Assembly (NCBI RefSeq): GCF_022808175.1
Contig: NZ_JALGBX010000008.1
Span: forward strand, 248,001 to 312,000
Source: Streptomyces sp. AP-93
GTDB taxonomy: Bacteria; Actinomycetota; Actinomycetes; Streptomycetales; Streptomycetaceae
DNA length: 64,000 nt
Direction: 5' to 3'
Each line of letters begins with the position of its first letter. The first letter of the stretch is position 1. Of the stretch, positions 54,475 through 62,605 are shown in pieces. Under the pieces are notes generated by a model. That model was not told where the DNA came from. It did not search any database and worked only from the letters and a program-made list of their open reading frames with translations. The position numbers and the translations under genes are program-made.

Positions 54475-55944
54475 CTACGGGCGCAGCATCGGCTCGCGCT
54501 CGATGTCGCGCTGGTCGAGCTGCGCGTCCGGCTTCGCCAGCGGCGTGGCCTTGGCGGCGCCGGTGGGCGCGGTGGCCGGGGCGACTCCGGCCCACTTGAG
54601 GATCTTCTCGGTGGCCAGCGCCTTCTCGGCCTCCATGAGCTTGGAGACGTTGGCCCCGTGGTTGGCGCCCGGAGCGGTCATCACGTAGCTGTCGCGGGCC
54701 CCGTAGCCGAGGTGGAACGGTTCGGCACCCCACGGGTCGTTCTGCCCGTTGATGAAGAGCATCTGGTGCGCGTTGTTCTTCACCCAGGTGTCGATGTCCC
54801 GCATCGCCGCCGGCTGGAAGGTCATCGGGATGTCCCGGGGCACGAAGTTGCGCGGCGGCTGGTAACCGTAGCGGCTCAGGTTGCCCAGGTGGGGCTGCTT
54901 GATGTCGGGGGAACCGAGCTGGGTGCCCGCCTGGTAGTAGTACGGCGTGTACGTCTCCAGGCCCTGGTCGGCGTAGGCCGAGAAGCCGGAGATCGCGTCG
55001 ATCGTGTCCCAGATCTCCTGGTCGGTCGCGGTGGCGGCGGCCGGGATCGAGGCGCAGTCGGCGAGCAGGCTGTACTGCCAGAAGGCCCACACGTAGTCGA
55101 GCACGACGGCCTCGTAGGCCTTGTCGAGGTTGCCGACGGTGGTGAAGGTCCAGCCGTTCTCGGCGGCGGCCGTCGCGTACTTGGCCTCCAGCGGGACCCG
55201 GCGCACGAGCGCCTCGCGCTGCACCGCGTTCAGCTTGTCGCGGCACTCCTTGGTGCCGACCTTGGCGAAGAACCGGTCGTAGGCCGAGTCCTCCTTGTTC
55301 ACCACGTCGTTGGGGGCGACGTACGCGACGACGCCGTCCATGTCGCGCGGGTAGAAGCGCTCGAAGTAGGTGGCCGTCATGCCGCCCTTGCTGCCGCCCG
55401 TGGCGAGCCAGTTCTTCTTGTAGACCTTCTTCAGAGCGGTGAAGACGCGGTGCTGGTCACTGGCGGCCTGCCAGATGTCCAGGTTCGCCCAGTTGGCCGG
55501 ATCGGGCCGGGAGGGGGTGAAGAACCGGTACTCCATCGACACCTGGTTGCCGTCGATTATGGTCGTCGGCTCGCTCCGGCGCGGGTTGGTGTTGACGTTG
55601 TAGCCGGAGGTGAAGAACACCGTGGGCCGCGTGACGTCCTTGTGCAGCAGGGTCAGTCGCTGCTTGAAGGTGCCCTTCCACGGCGCGCGGTGATCGACCG
55701 GCTGCTCGTAGTTCAGTACGAAGAAGCGGTAGCCGGGGTACGGCTTCTCCTCGATCAGGCTCATCCCCGGGATCGCGAGGATCCGGTCCTTGATGTCTTC
55801 CGTGGCGGCCTTGGCATCCGTGGCGGTGGCATCCGTGACGGCGGACGGTTCCGCGGCGGTGGCCGCTTGCGCCGTGGTGCCGGCCGCACCCGCGGTGCCG
55901 ATCAGCACCGCGAGCGACAGCAGCCATCCGAGCTTCTTGCGCAT
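54475..55944 (-). CDS. Secreted S37-family (PS-10) tripeptidyl aminopeptidase
   Basis: 489 residues, ATG preceded by GGGGAG. The signal peptide (KKLGWLLSLAVLIGTAGAAGTTAQA) ends near residue 28. The alpha/beta hydrolase core has the S37 nucleophile motif ATGGSKGGMTATYF, VVAYVAPNDV, and the late acid/His region FINGQNDPWGAEPFHLG ... TAPGANHGANVSKL. The family includes the S. lividans secreted tripeptidyl aminopeptidase that removes N-terminal tripeptides from extracellular proteins. Monocistronic; the next gene upstream is on the same strand but 84 nt away. Confidence 0.9.
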   Translation of the reverse strand: MRKKLGWLLSLAVLIGTAGAAGTTAQAATAAEPSAVTDATATDAKAATEDIKDRILAIPGMSLIEEKPYPGYRFFVLNYEQPVDHRAPWKGTFKQRLTLLHKDVTRPTVFFTSGYNVNTNPRRSEPTTIIDGNQVSMEYRFFTPSRPDPANWANLDIWQAASDQHRVFTALKKVYKKNWLATGGSKGGMTATYFERFYPRDMDGVVAYVAPNDVVNKEDSAYDRFFAKVGTKECRDKLNAVQREALVRRVPLEAKYATAAAENGWTFTTVGNLDKAYEAVVLDYVWAFWQYSLLADCASIPAAATATDQEIWDTIDAISGFSAYADQGLETYTPYYYQAGTQLGSPDIKQPHLGNLSRYGYQPPRNFVPRDIPMTFQPAAMRDIDTWVKNNAHQMLFINGQNDPWGAEPFHLGYGARDSYVMTAPGANHGANVSKLMEAEKALATEKILKWAGVAPATAPTGAAKATPLAKPDAQLDQRDIEREPMLRP

Positions 55945-56028
55945 TCACACTCCCCATGAGTTCACAACGGTCGCCGTGAACCTAGCCGGGGGAACACGCG
56001 GCTGAACAGACCTAGTTGGGCCGCTCCC

Positions 56029-56442
56029 TCAGCAAAGGATCCAGCCGGAATCGACGGATCCGGCCCCCACGCTCCCCTTTACATACACGCAGCGGCTGAT
56101 CGCGTGGACGCCGACGGGTCCGGCGTACCGGGTGAATCGCCCCGCATCGCGCACCGGGTAACCGCCGCGCGGCTGGACGCTCACCGACATCGACCGCCGC
56201 GGACCGGGCTCCCGGGCGACCGCCACCGCGCAGGCCCGGTCGCGGGTCTTGTACACGCGCACTTCCCCCGTGGAGAACGGCAGCGTCCGCACCAGGTTCC
56301 CCGCGCACCAGCCGGTCGCCGCCTGCGCCGGCTGCGCCACCAGCAGTCCGGCAGCGCCCAGCCACAGCGTCACCGTGACCACCACCGTGCGGGCGGCCCA
56401 TCGCCCGTGCCGGTTCCGCGCCTTCAACACCCTGTCCCCCAT
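56029..56442 (-). CDS. Secreted SapA-like small protein
   Basis: 137 residues from the ATG at 56442. The signal segment (TVVVTVTLWLGAAGLLVAQPAQA) ends near residue 36. The mature domain has four cysteines (TGWCAGNLV, DRACAVAVA, SRCVYVKG, SGWILC) and the pattern RFTRYAGPVGVHAISRC, resembling the spore-associated protein A family (…YAGPVYVxAxGxC…). The role of that family is unclear; it is enriched on aerial hyphae and spores. A 33-nt palindrome sits 2 nt before the start, suggesting control by a repressor. Confidence 0.68.
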   Translation of the reverse strand: MGDRVLKARNRHGRWAARTVVVTVTLWLGAAGLLVAQPAQAATGWCAGNLVRTLPFSTGEVRVYKTRDRACAVAVAREPGPRRSMSVSVQPRGGYPVRDAGRFTRYAGPVGVHAISRCVYVKGSVGAGSVDSGWILC

Positions 56443-56444
56443 CG

Positions 56445-56477
56445 GTCGTACGTACAACGTGCGTACGTTCGTACGAC
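56445..56477. promoter_or_regulatory. Palindromic operator-like element before the SapA-like gene
   Basis: GTCGTACG at 56445 and its complement CGTACGAC ending at 56477 flank an inner AACGT...ACGTT pair. The whole 33 nt is TetR-site-like and lies directly upstream of the ATG at 56442. Confidence 0.65.
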
Positions 56478-56513
56478 GCCCGGCCCCCTCGATTGGTTGC
56501 GCGGAACAAGAAC

Positions 56514-57809
56514 TCAGCCCGTGGGGCCCGCCGCCCCGTGCTCGAAGACCGACTCCCGCGGCCGGACCAGGGTGGCCACGGCGATCGACTGGAGGTGAGT
56601 GGTGCGCACGGCGGGCAGGTTGGCCTCGCCGAAGATCCCGCCCGTCGCTCCCGTGCCGCCGTTGTACGGGATCCCCGGCAGGCAGCCGATGTGCGAGTCG
56701 TTGACCTTCAGCATGCCGCCGTTGACCACCTCCTCGCAGAACCGCTCGACGACCCGCTCGTCCTGGGTCCACAGGGAGTTGCGCAGGCCGTAGCGGTTGG
56801 CGTTGAGGAAACCGATGGCCTCCTCCAGCCGGACCGGCGCCCGGGGCACGACCACGCAGAGCAGCGGGAAGAAGGTCTCCTCGCGGAAGGCGCGCAGCCG
56901 GGCGGCCTCGGCCAGCCCGTCCACCCGGACGACCGCCGGGCGGATGAACGGCCCCGCCGCCGAAGGCTCGTCGTCCACGTCCACGAACTCCCCGCCGCAC
57001 AGCAGCTGCCCGCCGGCCGCCAGTACCTCGCCGAGCACCTCGGTGAACTCCGCCCGCTTGACCACCGGGCTCAGCACCGTGCGCGGATCCTCCGGCGGAC
57101 CGGGCCGGATCTCCCGCACCTGCTCCATCAGCTCCTTCAGCAGCCGGTCGGCCACCTCGGGGTGGACGATGGCGAACTTCGGGGTCATGCAGATCTGCCC
57201 GGAGCCGTAGTACCGCTCGCACAGGGCCCGCGCGGCGAGACCGGCCTCGGCGTCGTGCCACACCAGCACCCCGTCGTTGCCCAACAGCTCGAGTACGGGC
57301 TTCTTCCCCGCGGCCACGCACTCCCGCTCCAGCTTGAGGCCCTGCTCGGAGCCGCCGAAGAAGACCAGGTCGTCGCAGTCGGGGCTGTCCAGCCACTGGC
57401 GGACCACGGCGCGGGCGTGCGTGCAGACCACGTTCAGGGTGCTGGGCGGGGCGCCGAGCCGCTCCAGGAGCGGGGCCACGATCTCCCGGTAGACGAAGCC
57501 GACGCCCAGCGGGGCTGTGGGCGGCGCGTTGACGACCAGGCTGTTGCCCGCGGCGAGCGCCAGCGCCCCGTAGAAGGAGTTGGGCCTCATACTCGGACAC
57601 CGAGTCAGGGTGGAAAGTGCAGGCGCCTGCGGCCCGCTCCCACGTGGCCAACCGGTCGTACAGGAGGTTCTCACCCCACTCCGGCCGGGCCTTGAGGTCG
57701 AGGACCGCGAAGGGGGCGCGCTTGGTCGACCCATCCGAGGCCAATACACCCGACGGGTGCCGGGCCTCTCGGCACCGGCCACCCATACCTCATAAGAGTG
57801 CATCCACAA
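56514..57809 (-). pseudogene. Aldehyde dehydrogenase with frameshifted N-terminus
   Basis: The largest frame (431 codons) has ALDH sequence only from about 57585 onward: NSFYGALALAAGNSLVVNAPPT, FFGGSEQGLKLERECVAAGKKPVLELLGNDGV (general-base Glu) and YYGSGQICMTPKFAIVHPEV with catalytic Cys. Upstream, ALDH-like pieces are split over frames: MHSYEVWVAGAERPGTRRVY in this frame, then LASDGSTKRAPFAVLDLKARPEWGENLLYDRLAT in another. At least two frameshifts and a deletion therefore separate the N-terminus. An ATG at 57590 could start a product lacking the first third. Most likely inactive. Confidence 0.65.
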
Positions 57810-58173
57810 CTTCCCAAGACTTGATCCGTGATTCCCGAAGGAGGCACGGACTGCATCCGGCCGGCTGGTCCTTGCGCTCCGACGTGGTCACCTGGCGGTG
57901 TCTCATCCGGGGTTGCTGGGGGCCGTTCCGGAGTTCGGTGAGCAGAGGCCCGCAGTTCAGCGGACTGCCGCAGGCGCTGCACCGGCAAGCCGGCGGTCAG
58001 TACCTCACGCGGTTGACTCACACTGGCCGTCTTCTCGGCCGCTGCCGATCGTAGCGGCGACAGATCTACGAAGGGGACACCTCCTGGTCGGGGAACATGA
58101 GTTCGCCCTCAAGAAGGAAGTTACGGTAGGTGACTGCAAACCCGCTCACCGTAGCCGTGAAAGGCAAACCGAA
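57810..58173. other. Intergenic region before the EF-hand gene
   Basis: 364 nt without a supported gene. An AAGGAGG (57838-57844) stands without a following frame, perhaps a relic. AAGG at 58160-58163 is a weak ribosome site for the EF-hand ATG. Sequence near 58124-58157 is partly self-complementary (ACGGTAGGTGA / TCACCGTAGCCGT). Confidence 0.35.
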
Positions 58174-58728
58174 ATGACGAACGACCTGCTGGATCGCAAG
58201 CTGGACCGCGCCTTCACGCACCTGGATGTCAACGACGACCAGGTGATCGACGAGCACGACATCATCGGGCTCGGGTCACGCCTGCTGTCAGCCCTCGGCG
58301 AGCCGGCCGCCTCCCCCAAGGCGACCGAGGTGATGGGTGGGCTCGTCGACTTCTGGCAGGACCTGTTCACCGAGCTGGACCTGGACCGGGACGGCAAGGT
58401 CACGACCGAGGAGTACAAGACGGGCATGACCCGGCTGTACGCGCAGGGCGGGCCCGCCTACGACCGCTCCTTCCGCCCGATGATGCGGGCGATCCTCACG
58501 ATCGTCGACACCGACGGCGACGGGCGGATCAGCCCGGAGGAGTTCCACGCGGCCCAGACGGCCTTCGACACGAAGCTGAGCCACGCGGACGCGGAGGCGC
58601 TCTTCGCCCGGATCGACGCGGACCACGACGGGTTCCTGTCCGTGGACGAGCTCCTCGGCGCGGTGCGGGAGTACTACACCGGCACCGAGGAGGACGCCCC
58701 GGGCAACCTGCTCTTCGGCGAGCTCTAG
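58174..58728 (+). CDS. Four-EF-hand calcium-binding protein (CalD/calerythrin type)
   Basis: 184 residues. Four 12-residue EF loops: DVNDDQVIDEHD (degenerate, Gln at position 6 and Asp at 12), DLDRDGKVTTEE, DTDGDGRISPEE and DADHDGFLSVDE, the last three intact. It is the sarcoplasmic-calcium-binding-like family found in actinobacteria, which binds three Ca2+ and may buffer or sense calcium; aerial growth in Streptomyces is calcium-dependent. No signal peptide. The C-terminal tail GNLLFGEL is short and typical. Confidence 0.93.
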   Translation: MTNDLLDRKLDRAFTHLDVNDDQVIDEHDIIGLGSRLLSALGEPAASPKATEVMGGLVDFWQDLFTELDLDRDGKVTTEEYKTGMTRLYAQGGPAYDRSFRPMMRAILTIVDTDGDGRISPEEFHAAQTAFDTKLSHADAEALFARIDADHDGFLSVDELLGAVREYYTGTEEDAPGNLLFGEL

Positions 58729-58911
58729 CCCCGGCCCCTCCGGATCCGCCGGGCCGTCCCCTCCGGATCCCGCCGGCCCCGGCATGAGGAGCGGCATCAC
58801 CGGGGAGCCGGATTCCGTCAAGCCGCGAGATTCCGGGTCGTGACACCGCGCGGGTGGCGGGGCGTACTGGGGCGAACCCCCATCCGCCTCGCTCACCAGA
58901 GGAGAGCAGTC

Positions 58912-59319
58912 ATGAACCACGTTTCCAGGAAGCCGCGCCTCGTCCTGTTCGCCGCATCGGCAGCAATCGTCGCGGGCGGCGCGCTCGCACCCGCGACCGC
59001 ACTCGCCGCCACCCCCGCCGGTTCGCACGCGGTCAGGGCGGACGACACCGGCAACGAGTCCACCCTCTTGCTCCGCACCGGCCCGGACGACACCTTGATC
59101 GGCAAGGACCGGCCCGCCAAGGACGGCCCGGACAAGTGGGGCAACGGAAAGCACGGCAAGGGCCCCGGCAAGAAGGGCTCTCCCGAGAGCCCCCCCGTCT
59201 TCCAGGCTCCCGGCAAGCCGGAGTGGCAGTGCGTGACCGCCCCCTGCGGGCCGCCCGAAGGGATCCCCGACGGAGGGTTGGAGGGAGACGCGGCCGTTTC
59301 CAACCATGCGAGGACGTGA
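58912..59319 (+). CDS. Hypothetical small secreted protein
   Basis: 135 residues, ATG preceded by AGAGGAGAGCA. Signal peptide KPRLVLFAASAAIVAGGALAPATALAA, of the same style as the paralogous array that follows but not clearly homologous in the mature part. The mature protein has a Lys/Gly-rich middle (KWGNGKHGKGPGKKG) and one cysteine pair (WQCVTAPCGPPEG). Function unknown. It is followed by a strong terminator. Confidence 0.6.
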   Translation: MNHVSRKPRLVLFAASAAIVAGGALAPATALAATPAGSHAVRADDTGNESTLLLRTGPDDTLIGKDRPAKDGPDKWGNGKHGKGPGKKGSPESPPVFQAPGKPEWQCVTAPCGPPEGIPDGGLEGDAAVSNHART

Positions 59320-59361
59320 GGATCCGACCGCGATCTACGCCGCCTGGCAGGGACACCACAT

Positions 59362-59398
59362 CGGAGCCCCGGGTCCGCACGACGGACCCGGGGCTCCG
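59362..59398 (+). terminator. Terminator after the small secreted protein
   Basis: A perfect 16-bp stem (CGGAGCCCCGGGTCCG and its complement) around CACGA, 42 nt after the stop. Confidence 0.85.
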
Positions 59399-59450
59399 GT
59401 GCGTGTACGAGAACACCCGGGCAGTGCTTTTACGCGAAGGGGCTCCGCAG

Positions 59451-59615
59451 GTCAAGCCCCGAAAGTGAGTGGCGTGACGCGAATCCCGCCATCGGGTTTA
59501 TTTGAAGTACGCCCTCACCGGGAAACACCCGGAGAATCCAGAGGACAGAGAATCGCCCCGGCTCCTTTCTCCGGAAGATTCTCGAATCCCTTTCTTTTCC
59601 GAATGGAGAACGACC
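59451..59615 (+). promoter_or_regulatory. 165-nt conserved leader, copy A
   Basis: Promoter and 5' leader of the first array gene, closely matched at 61708-61872 and 62441-62605 with no length change. It starts GTCAAGCCCCGAAAGTGAGT and contains GTGACG then TTTATT at about 17-nt spacing (possible -35/-10). A stem GAGAATC/GATTCTC (59548-59583) has a variable loop. A fixed tail runs CGAATCCCTTTCTTTTCC, then GAATGGAGAACGACC before the ATG. GGAG is the ribosome site. Confidence 0.7.
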
Positions 59616-60038
59616 ATGTTCAAGATCCTCTCGACCCGCCGCATCGTCCTCGCCAGCGCCTCCGTCGCCCTCCTGGGCGGTGGCATCGCACTCCCCGCCA
59701 CCGCCATGGCCGCCCCCACCGCCGCCCCGCACCACGCGGTCTCCCTGGTCCAGGACGACAGCGCCGACGGCGTCGGCGTCGGCGGCGACGCCAGCGCCGA
59801 CAACACCACCGTCGGCGGCAACTCCCAGGGCGGCAACGCCAACAGCGGCGTCGGCAACTGCAAGGGCAAGTGCGACATCACCACCGGCAACGCCCAAGGC
59901 GGCAACTCCAGCGCCGACGCCATCAACACCGGCGACGCCACCGCGGTAGGCGGCGACGGCACCGGCAAGGGCGGAAACCTGAACAAGGTCAACAAGCAGA
60001 CAATCAAGAACGAGCTCAAGGCAAAGCTCGGCAAGTAA
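59616..60038 (+). CDS. Array secreted protein 1 (N/Q type, 140 aa)
   Basis: Signal peptide MFKILSTRRIVLASASVALLGGGIALPATAMAA. The mature chain is Gly/Asn/Asp/Ser-rich with short repeating strands (GGDASADNTTVGG, GGNSQGGNANSGVG, TTGNAQGGNSSADAINTGDATAVGG), a CKGKC pair at residues 82-86 and a Lys-rich C-terminal helix (NLNKVNKQTIKNELKAKLGK). No family is recognised. The turn-rich regular pattern suggests a beta-solenoid or amyloid-like secreted structural protein. It has the full 165-nt leader and is followed after 60 nt by gene 2, probably cotranscribed. Confidence 0.75.
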   Translation: MFKILSTRRIVLASASVALLGGGIALPATAMAAPTAAPHHAVSLVQDDSADGVGVGGDASADNTTVGGNSQGGNANSGVGNCKGKCDITTGNAQGGNSSADAINTGDATAVGGDGTGKGGNLNKVNKQTIKNELKAKLGK

Positions 60039-60098
60039 ACCCGGCAAGGCGCTCACCCACCCTCTCGAATCCCTTTCTTTTCCGAATGGAGAACGACC

Positions 60099-60533
60099 AT
60101 GTTCAAGATTCTCTCGACCCGCCGCATCGTCCTTGCCAGCGCTTCCGTCGCCCTCCTCGGTGGTGGCATAGCCCTCCCCGCCACCGCCATGGCCGCCCCC
60201 ACCGCCGCCCCGCACCACGCGGTCTCCCTCCTCCAGGACGACAGCGCCGACGGCACCGGCATCGGCGGCGACGCCAGCGCCGACAACACCACCGTCGGCG
60301 GCAACTCCCAGGGCGGCAACGCCAACAGCGGCGTCGGCAACTGCAAGGGCAAGTGCACCATCACCACCGGCAACGCCCAAGGCGGCAACTCCAGCGCCGA
60401 CGCCATCAACACCGGCGACGCCACCGCAGTCGGCGGCAACGGCACCGGCACGGGCGGAAACCTGAACAAGGTCGACAAGCAGACGGTCAAGAACCAGCTC
60501 AAGGAAGACCTGAAGGCGAAGCTCGGTAAGTGA
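60099..60533 (+). CDS. Array secreted protein 2 (N/Q type, 144 aa)
   Basis: Same signal peptide and repeats as protein 1, with CKGKC followed by TITTGNAQGGNSS and a longer tail (NLNKVDKQTVKNQLKEDLKAKLGK). Its upstream keeps only the last ~38 nt of the shared leader (CTCGAATCCCTTTC...GGAGAACGACC) and lacks the GAGAATC stem and promoter part. It therefore looks like the second cistron of a two-gene unit. Followed by two strong hairpins. Confidence 0.75.
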   Translation: MFKILSTRRIVLASASVALLGGGIALPATAMAAPTAAPHHAVSLLQDDSADGTGIGGDASADNTTVGGNSQGGNANSGVGNCKGKCTITTGNAQGGNSSADAINTGDATAVGGNGTGTGGNLNKVDKQTVKNQLKEDLKAKLGK

Positions 60534-60566
60534 ACCCAGATCACCACCCGTCCACCATCCAGCAGA

Positions 60567-60597
60567 ACGGCGCCCCCGGGATTCCCGGGGGCGCCGT
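60567..60597 (+). terminator. Terminator after array gene 2
   Basis: A perfect 14-bp stem (ACGGCGCCCCCGGG and complement) around ATT. Confidence 0.88.
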
Positions 60598-60605
60598 CGC
60601 GTGCC

Positions 60606-60642
60606 GCGGACGCCGGAGAGGCCCAGCCTCTCCGGCGTCCGC
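60606..60642. terminator. Second hairpin between convergent genes
   Basis: A 17-bp perfect stem (GCGGACGCCGGAGAGGC and complement). The core GGACGCCGGAGAGG reappears at 62357-62389 and, as GGGCGCCGGAGAGGC, at 63075-63109. It can stop transcription from both sides. Confidence 0.8.
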
Positions 60643-60678
60643 GTCGCGTTCCCGAAGCGTCGGGCGTTCGCCCCGCTA

Positions 60679-61446
60679 TCAGGCGTTGCCGCCCACGGCG
60701 GTCGCGTCACCGCTCACGGCGGTCGCGTCACCGGTGTTGAGCGCGTCGGCACTCGCGTTGCCGCTCGTCGCGTTCCCGGTGGTGATCGTGCACCTGCCGA
60801 TACAGGTGCCCACACCGGAGGCGGCGGAGCCCGAGGTGGCCGTGCCGCCGACCGTGGTGTTCTCGGCGTTGGCGGAGCCGCTGACGGCAATGGCGTCACC
60901 GCCCGTGCGCGCGCCCTGGTCACCCCCGTCCCCGTCCCCGCCCCGCACGGTCTTCCCGGTCGAGCTCGCGGCCGCGTGGCTGCTACGGCTCAGCACGTCG
61001 GCGGTCACGGCCGTGTTGACGCTGTCGAAGCAGAGGCCGTTGCACCGGTTGGAGGCGCCGTCACCCACGGCGGTGTTGGTGCTGGTGCCGCAGAGGCCGG
61101 TGCACTCGTTGAACGCACCCGCCCCGACCGCGGTGGTGGTGCTGTCGCCACACAGGCCCGTGCACAGACCGGAGGCGCGGTCGCCCACGGCGGTGTTGGT
61201 GCTGTCGCGGCACAGGCCCGTGCAGCTGCCGGAGGCGCCCTCGCCCGTGGCGATGTTGTTGCTCCCCTGACAGAACCCTTCACAGGCTCCGGGGGAAGTG
61301 CTGCCCAGGAGGGCGCTGATGCCGCTGTGGCCGTAGTGCGGGACTGCCGGTGCGGCCACCGCGGTCGCGGGCAGGGCGATGCCGCCGGCCAGTACCACGG
61401 AAGCCGTGGCCAGCACGATGCGACGGGTCCAAGAACGCTCGTTCAT
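60679..61446 (-). CDS. Secreted protein with five CxGxC repeats, related to the array
   Basis: 255 residues, ATG at 61446 with GGAGAA upstream. Signal peptide RRIVLATASVVLAGGIALPATAVAA is close to that of the array proteins. Residues 55-139 carry five CxGxC units (CEGFC, CTGLC, CTGLC, CTGLC, CNGLC) at exact 20-residue spacing, separated by GDSTNTAVGxGAS-like strands. The C-terminal part (about 184-255) repeats the array theme: ENTTVGGTATSGSAASGVGTCIGRCTITTGNATSGNASADALNTGDATAV. It is a distinct, larger member; probably a disulfide-ladder beta-solenoid. Function unknown. Confidence 0.75.
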   Translation of the reverse strand: MNERSWTRRIVLATASVVLAGGIALPATAVAAPAVPHYGHSGISALLGSTSPGACEGFCQGSNNIATGEGASGSCTGLCRDSTNTAVGDRASGLCTGLCGDSTTTAVGAGAFNECTGLCGTSTNTAVGDGASNRCNGLCFDSVNTAVTADVLSRSSHAAASSTGKTVRGGDGDGGDQGARTGGDAIAVSGSANAENTTVGGTATSGSAASGVGTCIGRCTITTGNATSGNASADALNTGDATAVSGDATAVGGNA

Positions 61447-61707
61447 CGGAAATTCTCCGGGATTCTCGTGCGGAGCAATTCGACTGTGGCCAAGCGTGCG
61501 CGCGCCGAGGCCGCCGGTCAGATACGTCCGCTGACATACGGACGCGGGGATCCCCTGGGGTTTGGTCGGGGCCGACGCTATCGCGCCGATCCCGCCACTG
61601 TACGGATGCGCCCGCGCACGGCGTGTTGTCACACCCCGACGACTCACCCGGGCCGCCCGGGGCATCACGGGCGGGGCGGCCGGAAAATACCAAGATCGAC
61701 CATGTGG
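61447..61707. other. Spacer between opposite-strand gene and leader B
   Basis: About 260 nt without a gene, holding the promoter of the minus-strand CxGxC gene. An inverted repeat CGTCCG/CGGACG lies near 61528-61547 and GGGGATCCCC near 61550. Confidence 0.4.
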
Positions 61708-61872
61708 GTCAAGTCCCGAAAGTGAGTGGCGTGACGAGAATCCCGCCATCGGGTTTATTTGAAGTACGCCCTCACCGGGAAACACCCGGAGAATCCGGAG
61801 GACGGAGAATCACCCCGGACAATTCCTCCGGAAGATTCTCGAATCCCTTTCTTTTCCGAATGGAGAACGACC
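61708..61872 (+). promoter_or_regulatory. 165-nt conserved leader, copy B
   Basis: Closely matches copy A without indels. Stem GAGAATC/GATTCTC at 61805-61840 has a different loop, which keeps internal CCGG/CCGG pairing. Confidence 0.7.
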
Positions 61873-62295
61873 ATGTTCAAGATCCTCTCGACCCGCCGCA
61901 TCGTCCTCGCCTCCGCCTCCGTCGCCCTCCTGGGTGGTGGCATCGCACTCCCCGCCACCGCCATGGCCGCCCCCACCGCCGCCCCGCAGCACGCGGTGTC
62001 CTACCTCCAGGACGACAGCGCCGACGGCGTCGGCGTCGGCGGCGACGCCAGCGCCGATAACACCACCGTCGGCGGTGACTCCCGCGGCGGCGACGCCAAC
62101 AGTGGCGTCGGCAACTGCAAGGGCAAGTGCGACATCACCACCGGAGACGCCCGAGGCGGCGACTCCAGCGCCGACGCCATCAACACCGGCGACGCCACCG
62201 CGGTAGGCGGCGACGGTTCCGGCAAGGGCGGAAACCTGAACAAGGTCAACAAGCAGACAATCAAGAACGAGCTCAAGGCAAAGCTCGGCAAGTGA
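61873..62295 (+). CDS. Array secreted protein 3 (D/R type, 140 aa)
   Basis: 140 residues, aligning end to end with array protein 1, including GKGGNLNKVNKQTIKNELKAKLGK. The motif GGNSQGGNA has become GGDSRGGDA and TTGNAQGGNSS has become TTGDARGGDSS: four Asn to Asp and two Gln to Arg exchanges at equivalent positions on both sides of the CKGKC pair. Full leader upstream and its own terminator. Family and function unknown. Confidence 0.75.
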   Translation: MFKILSTRRIVLASASVALLGGGIALPATAMAAPTAAPQHAVSYLQDDSADGVGVGGDASADNTTVGGDSRGGDANSGVGNCKGKCDITTGDARGGDSSADAINTGDATAVGGDGSGKGGNLNKVNKQTIKNELKAKLGK

Positions 62296-62317
62296 ACCCA
62301 GCAAGCCACGCAGCAGA

Positions 62318-62346
62318 ACTGCGCCCCGGGAACCCCGGGGCGCAGT
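62318..62346 (+). terminator. Terminator after array gene 3
   Basis: A 13-bp perfect stem (ACTGCGCCCCGGG and complement) around AAC. A second, imperfect hairpin of the GGACGCCGGAGAGG type follows at 62357-62389. Confidence 0.85.
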
Positions 62347-62440
62347 CGCGTGCCACGGACGCCGGAGAGGCCCAGCGCCTCCGGCGTCCCCGTGCGTTCC
62401 CGACCCCCGGCCGCCCTGGCTATCAAGATCGGCCATTTAC

Positions 62441-62605
62441 GTCAAGCCCCGAATGTGAGTGGCGTGACGCCATTCCCGCCATCGGGTTTATTTGAAGTAC
62501 GCCCTCACTGGGACCCACCCGAAGAACCCAGAGGACAGAGAATCACCCCGGATCGGTTATTGGGAAGATTCTCGAATCCCTTTCTTTTCCGAATGGAGAA
62601 CGACC
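62441..62605 (+). promoter_or_regulatory. 165-nt conserved leader, copy C
   Basis: Third copy of the leader, more diverged in the middle but with the same length. GAGAATC/GATTCTC is kept at 62538-62573, with a loop where CCC/GGG replaces the CCGG/CCGG inner pairing. Confidence 0.7.

Noticed and set aside
59502..59615. In-frame upstream extension (from TTG) of the array proteins, open in all three leaders
   Set aside because: It would place the obvious signal peptide internally; GGAG before the ATG supports the downstream start. The open frame is a by-product of nucleotide conservation.
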